DNA from: Actinomycetes bacterium
GTDB lineage: Bacteria; Actinomycetota; Acidimicrobiia; Acidimicrobiales; Palsa-688
DNA: 7,729 nt
NCBI GenBank assembly: GCA_021821705.1
Contig: JAKACE010000075.1
Location: forward strand, 1 to 7,729
Direction of reading: 5' to 3'
Below are positions 6,016-7,729 of this stretch, piece after piece (within the stretch, counting starts at the first letter, position 1; each line of letters begins with the position of its first letter). Below the pieces are notes generated by a model, which saw only the letters and a list, made by a program, of their open reading frames with translations, did not search any database and had not been told where the DNA came from. The translations under genes and the position numbers were made by a program.

Positions 6016-6744
6016 ATGGCAATGAGCACGAGTACTGCCCTTGCGGGCAAGGTGGCCGTGGTGACGGGGGCCAGCTCAGGCATCGGAGCAGCCCTGGCGC
6101 AGCGCCTCGCCGGCCAAGGGGTGAAGCTGGGGCTCGGCTCACGCCGGGGCATGGCCCCCGATATCGACGGGGCCCATGTCGCCAAGTGCGACGTGCGCGA
6201 CTACGCGCAGGTGGAGGAGCTGGTGCGCGGCACCGTCGAGCAGTTCGGCCGGCTCGACATCCTGGTGGCCAACGCCGGGATCGGCTCTTACCACCCGTTC
6301 CTGGAGACGCCGCTCGAGGACATCGACGAGATGGTGGACACCAACGTCAAGGGCACCGTGTACCTGCTGCGGGCAGGCCTGGGCCACCTGGTGTCCGGCG
6401 GGGGTGGGGACGTGGTCGTCATCAGCTCGGAAGCGGGGCGTCGTGGCCTGCCCGGAGAGGCGGTCTACAGCGCCTCGAAGTTCGCCCAGGTCGGCCTGAC
6501 ACGGGCGCTGGACAACGAGATGCGCGAGCACGGGGTCCGCTGCTCGGTCGTCTGCCCGGGCGGGGTTGCCACCAACTTCGCCATGGACCACGACCGGGGC
6601 CGAACGGCCGAGTCCGTTGCCCAGGCCGCCATGATGACGGCCGAGGACATCGCCGACGTGGTCGAGTTCGTGCTCGGCCGGCCTCGCCACATGAGGCTCA
6701 TGACGACGGCAATGCGACCGATGAGCGAGGCGTCCTGGGGTTGA
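6016..6744 (+). CDS. Short-chain dehydrogenase/reductase (SDR), classical type
   Basis: A 242-residue Rossmann-fold oxidoreductase of ordinary length for a classical SDR. TGASSGIG (17-24) binds the dinucleotide, Asp59 in CDV contacts adenine, and NAG is at 86-88. The catalytic set is Asn110, Ser138, Tyr151 and Lys155 (YSASK). After the second strand the protein has GSRR (41-44) rather than an acidic residue, which favours NADP(H) over NAD(H). PGGVATNF (181-188) is the usual post-active-site loop. In this operon a polyol, sugar or sugar-acid dehydrogenase role is the natural guess: oxidising the imported sugar towards an aldonate, or reducing an aldehyde from an aldolase. SDR specificity cannot be read from sequence, so the substrate is open. 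It is the last plus-strand gene and has its own strong ribosome binding site. Confidence 0.9.
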   Translation: MAMSTSTALAGKVAVVTGASSGIGAALAQRLAGQGVKLGLGSRRGMAPDIDGAHVAKCDVRDYAQVEELVRGTVEQFGRLDILVANAGIGSYHPFLETPLEDIDEMVDTNVKGTVYLLRAGLGHLVSGGGGDVVVISSEAGRRGLPGEAVYSASKFAQVGLTRALDNEMREHGVRCSVVCPGGVATNFAMDHDRGRTAESVAQAAMMTAEDIADVVEFVLGRPRHMRLMTTAMRPMSEASWG

Positions 6745-6815
6745 GGCAGCCTCGGCGTGGCCACTACTCTTCGGATGGGCGACCCGGCCGCCGTGCCCAG
6801 AGACCGACTACATAG

Positions 6816-6828
6816 CCCGGTGGCCGGG
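6816..6828. other. Small GC hairpin in the convergent intergenic gap
   Basis: The 112-base gap between the SDR and the convergent desaturase holds no gene. It contains CCCGG-TGG-CCGGG, a five-base perfect stem, and a second small inverted repeat GGCC-GGT-GGCC at 6844-6854 just past the desaturase stop. Neither is followed by a T-run on either strand, so these are at best weak or factor-assisted termination signals. The position between convergent genes fits that role, but the stems are short. Confidence 0.3.
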
Positions 6829-6856
6829 ACCGAACGGACTTGCGGCCGGTGGCCTG

Positions 6857-7729
6857 TTACGCCGGGCCGGCCGTAGTGGCCGCACCCGTTGGCGCCCCGG
6901 GCCCTGGAGCGCAGTCGGGCGCGTCCTGGGAGGCCATGCGGGCTGCCACCCGTTCCAGGCGCGCCAACCACTTGAACAGCCGGTCCCGGGCCTTCTCGCC
7001 GTCGGCGTCGAGGCCTTCTGTGGCGTCGAGGCGCCAGTGCCCGCTGATAACGGGCGCCAGCACCTGTTCGTAATGGGCCCGGAAGTTGTAGATCCCGGCA
7101 CCGGCGATGGCGGCTGCGTGGGCTGTGAACCCCTCGATCTCCGACCCGGGCATCTCGAACGCCCTGACCTGGCGGTCGATGGCCTCCATGGTGCGGGACG
7201 GGTCGGCGCCGAGAGCGGCGGTCGTCATGTCCCGGTAGAAAAGGTAGTGGAGGTTTTCATCGGCGGCGACCCTTTTGAGCATGGCGAAGCCCTCGGTGTC
7301 GAGCAGCCGGCCGGTGTTCCAGTGGGAAACCCGGGTGGCGAGCTCCTGGAGCGTCAGGTAGACGAGCCCGTCGACGATGGTGTTCGCCCGGGTGCCTGGC
7401 CGGAAGCCGTACGACACCTGGCGCATGCGGGCACGCTCGAGCTCCACCATGTCGATCTTGCGGGTGACGCACAGCCAGTCGCGCATGACTATGGCGTGGC
7501 GTTGCTCCTCTGCCGCCCATCGCCGGCTCCACTCGCCCCAGGCCTCCTGCTCGCCGAAGGCGTTGCTGATGGTGTGGAAGTAGTGGGGGAGGTTGTCCTC
7601 TGTCAGCAGGTTGATGTAGAGGGCGGAGGAGACGCCGGCAGCCAGCGGGTCGCCCTCGGGCACGAAAGGCTCGCCCGGGGTGTACCTACGCCCCAGTTCC
7701 CATGGCACGAACTCGTGGGGGAACCATTC
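6857..7729 (-). CDS. Acyl-ACP desaturase, soluble diiron (DesA type), 5' partial
   Basis: Soluble ferritin-like diiron enzyme of the stearoyl-ACP desaturase family, which inserts a double bond into acyl-ACP in the cytosol using O2 and reduced ferredoxin. Residues are numbered from codon 7706-7708. All iron ligands are visible: Glu37 (TEDNLP), Glu68 and His71 (AEEQRH), Glu122 (TLQELATR), Glu151 and His154 (DENLH). The IDMVELERARM stretch after the first ExxH motif is also typical. The frame stays open to the right edge (seven more codons, EWFPHEF), matching the family's conserved N-terminal EW-PHE-VPW segment, so the GTG at 7706-7708 is internal and the true start is outside the window. The last 25 or so residues are a low-complexity Ala/Pro/Gly tail. 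It resembles mycobacterial DesA1/DesA2. It converges on the operon and has no evident metabolic link to it. Confidence 0.92.
   Translation of the reverse strand, partial: EWFPHEFVPWELGRRYTPGEPFVPEGDPLAAGVSSALYINLLTEDNLPHYFHTISNAFGEQEAWGEWSRRWAAEEQRHAIVMRDWLCVTRKIDMVELERARMRQVSYGFRPGTRANTIVDGLVYLTLQELATRVSHWNTGRLLDTEGFAMLKRVAADENLHYLFYRDMTTAALGADPSRTMEAIDRQVRAFEMPGSEIEGFTAHAAAIAGAGIYNFRAHYEQVLAPVISGHWRLDATEGLDADGEKARDRLFKWLARLERVAARMASQDAPDCAPGPGAPTGAATTAGPA

Noticed and set aside
5427..6815. Open frame in another plus frame spanning the kinase-SDR junction
   Set aside because: Its translation is Arg/Gly/Pro-rich shadow sequence, while the kinase GLGD end and the complete SDR motifs are in other frames.
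6745..6856. Canonical intrinsic terminator between the SDR and the desaturase
   Set aside because: Only short GC stems are present and no T-run follows on either strand.
1..7729. tRNA, rRNA, CRISPR array, insertion sequence or phage signals
   Set aside because: No regularly spaced repeats, transposase motifs, terminal inverted repeats or RNA-gene-like stretches were seen; the window is almost entirely filled by the eight metabolic and transport genes.

Overview
The window is a compact, very G+C-rich stretch (roughly two thirds G+C by eye) with tightly packed or overlapping genes and frequent GTG starts. Together with a soluble acyl-ACP desaturase of the mycobacterial DesA type, this suggests an actinobacterium or a similar high-GC bacterium. 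That assignment is an inference; there is no rRNA, tRNA or other taxonomic marker here.

Layout. Seven genes on the plus strand (1-6744) look like one carbohydrate uptake and breakdown operon, already in progress at the left edge. First come two CUT1-type ABC sugar permeases (1-872, 5' end outside the window, and 869-1768). After a 60-base gap with two adjacent palindromes and a strong ribosome binding site come a DeoC/LacD/FbaB-type class I aldolase (1829-2599), a DapA/NanA-type class I aldolase or lyase (2611-3570), a mandelate-racemase-subgroup enolase-superfamily enzyme that is probably a sugar-acid dehydratase (3585-4694), an ADP-dependent glucokinase/phosphofructokinase-family kinase (4687-5982) and an NADP(H)-type short-chain dehydrogenase (6016-6744). 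A 112-base convergent gap follows, and then an acyl-ACP desaturase on the minus strand (6857 to beyond the right edge), which is probably unrelated to the operon.

How the genes may work together. The permeases would import a sugar or sugar acid. The dehydrogenase, dehydratase and DapA-type aldolase have the right chemistry for an Entner-Doudoroff-like route: oxidise to an aldonate, dehydrate to a 2-keto-3-deoxy acid, then cleave by retro-aldol. The kinase and the LacD/FbaB-type aldolase form a second pair with the logic of a glycolytic route: phosphorylate a ketose, then split it into triose units. ADP-family kinase plus FbaB-type aldolase recalls the modified Embden-Meyerhof pathway of archaea. 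The active-site residues I could check are largely present, so the enzymes are probably functional, but the substrate cannot be read from the sequence.

No substrate-binding protein, transporter ATPase, regulator, mobile element, CRISPR array or RNA gene is visible. The most interesting item is the ADP-dependent kinase homologue placed in a bacterial operon with two unrelated class I aldolases and an enolase-superfamily dehydratase.
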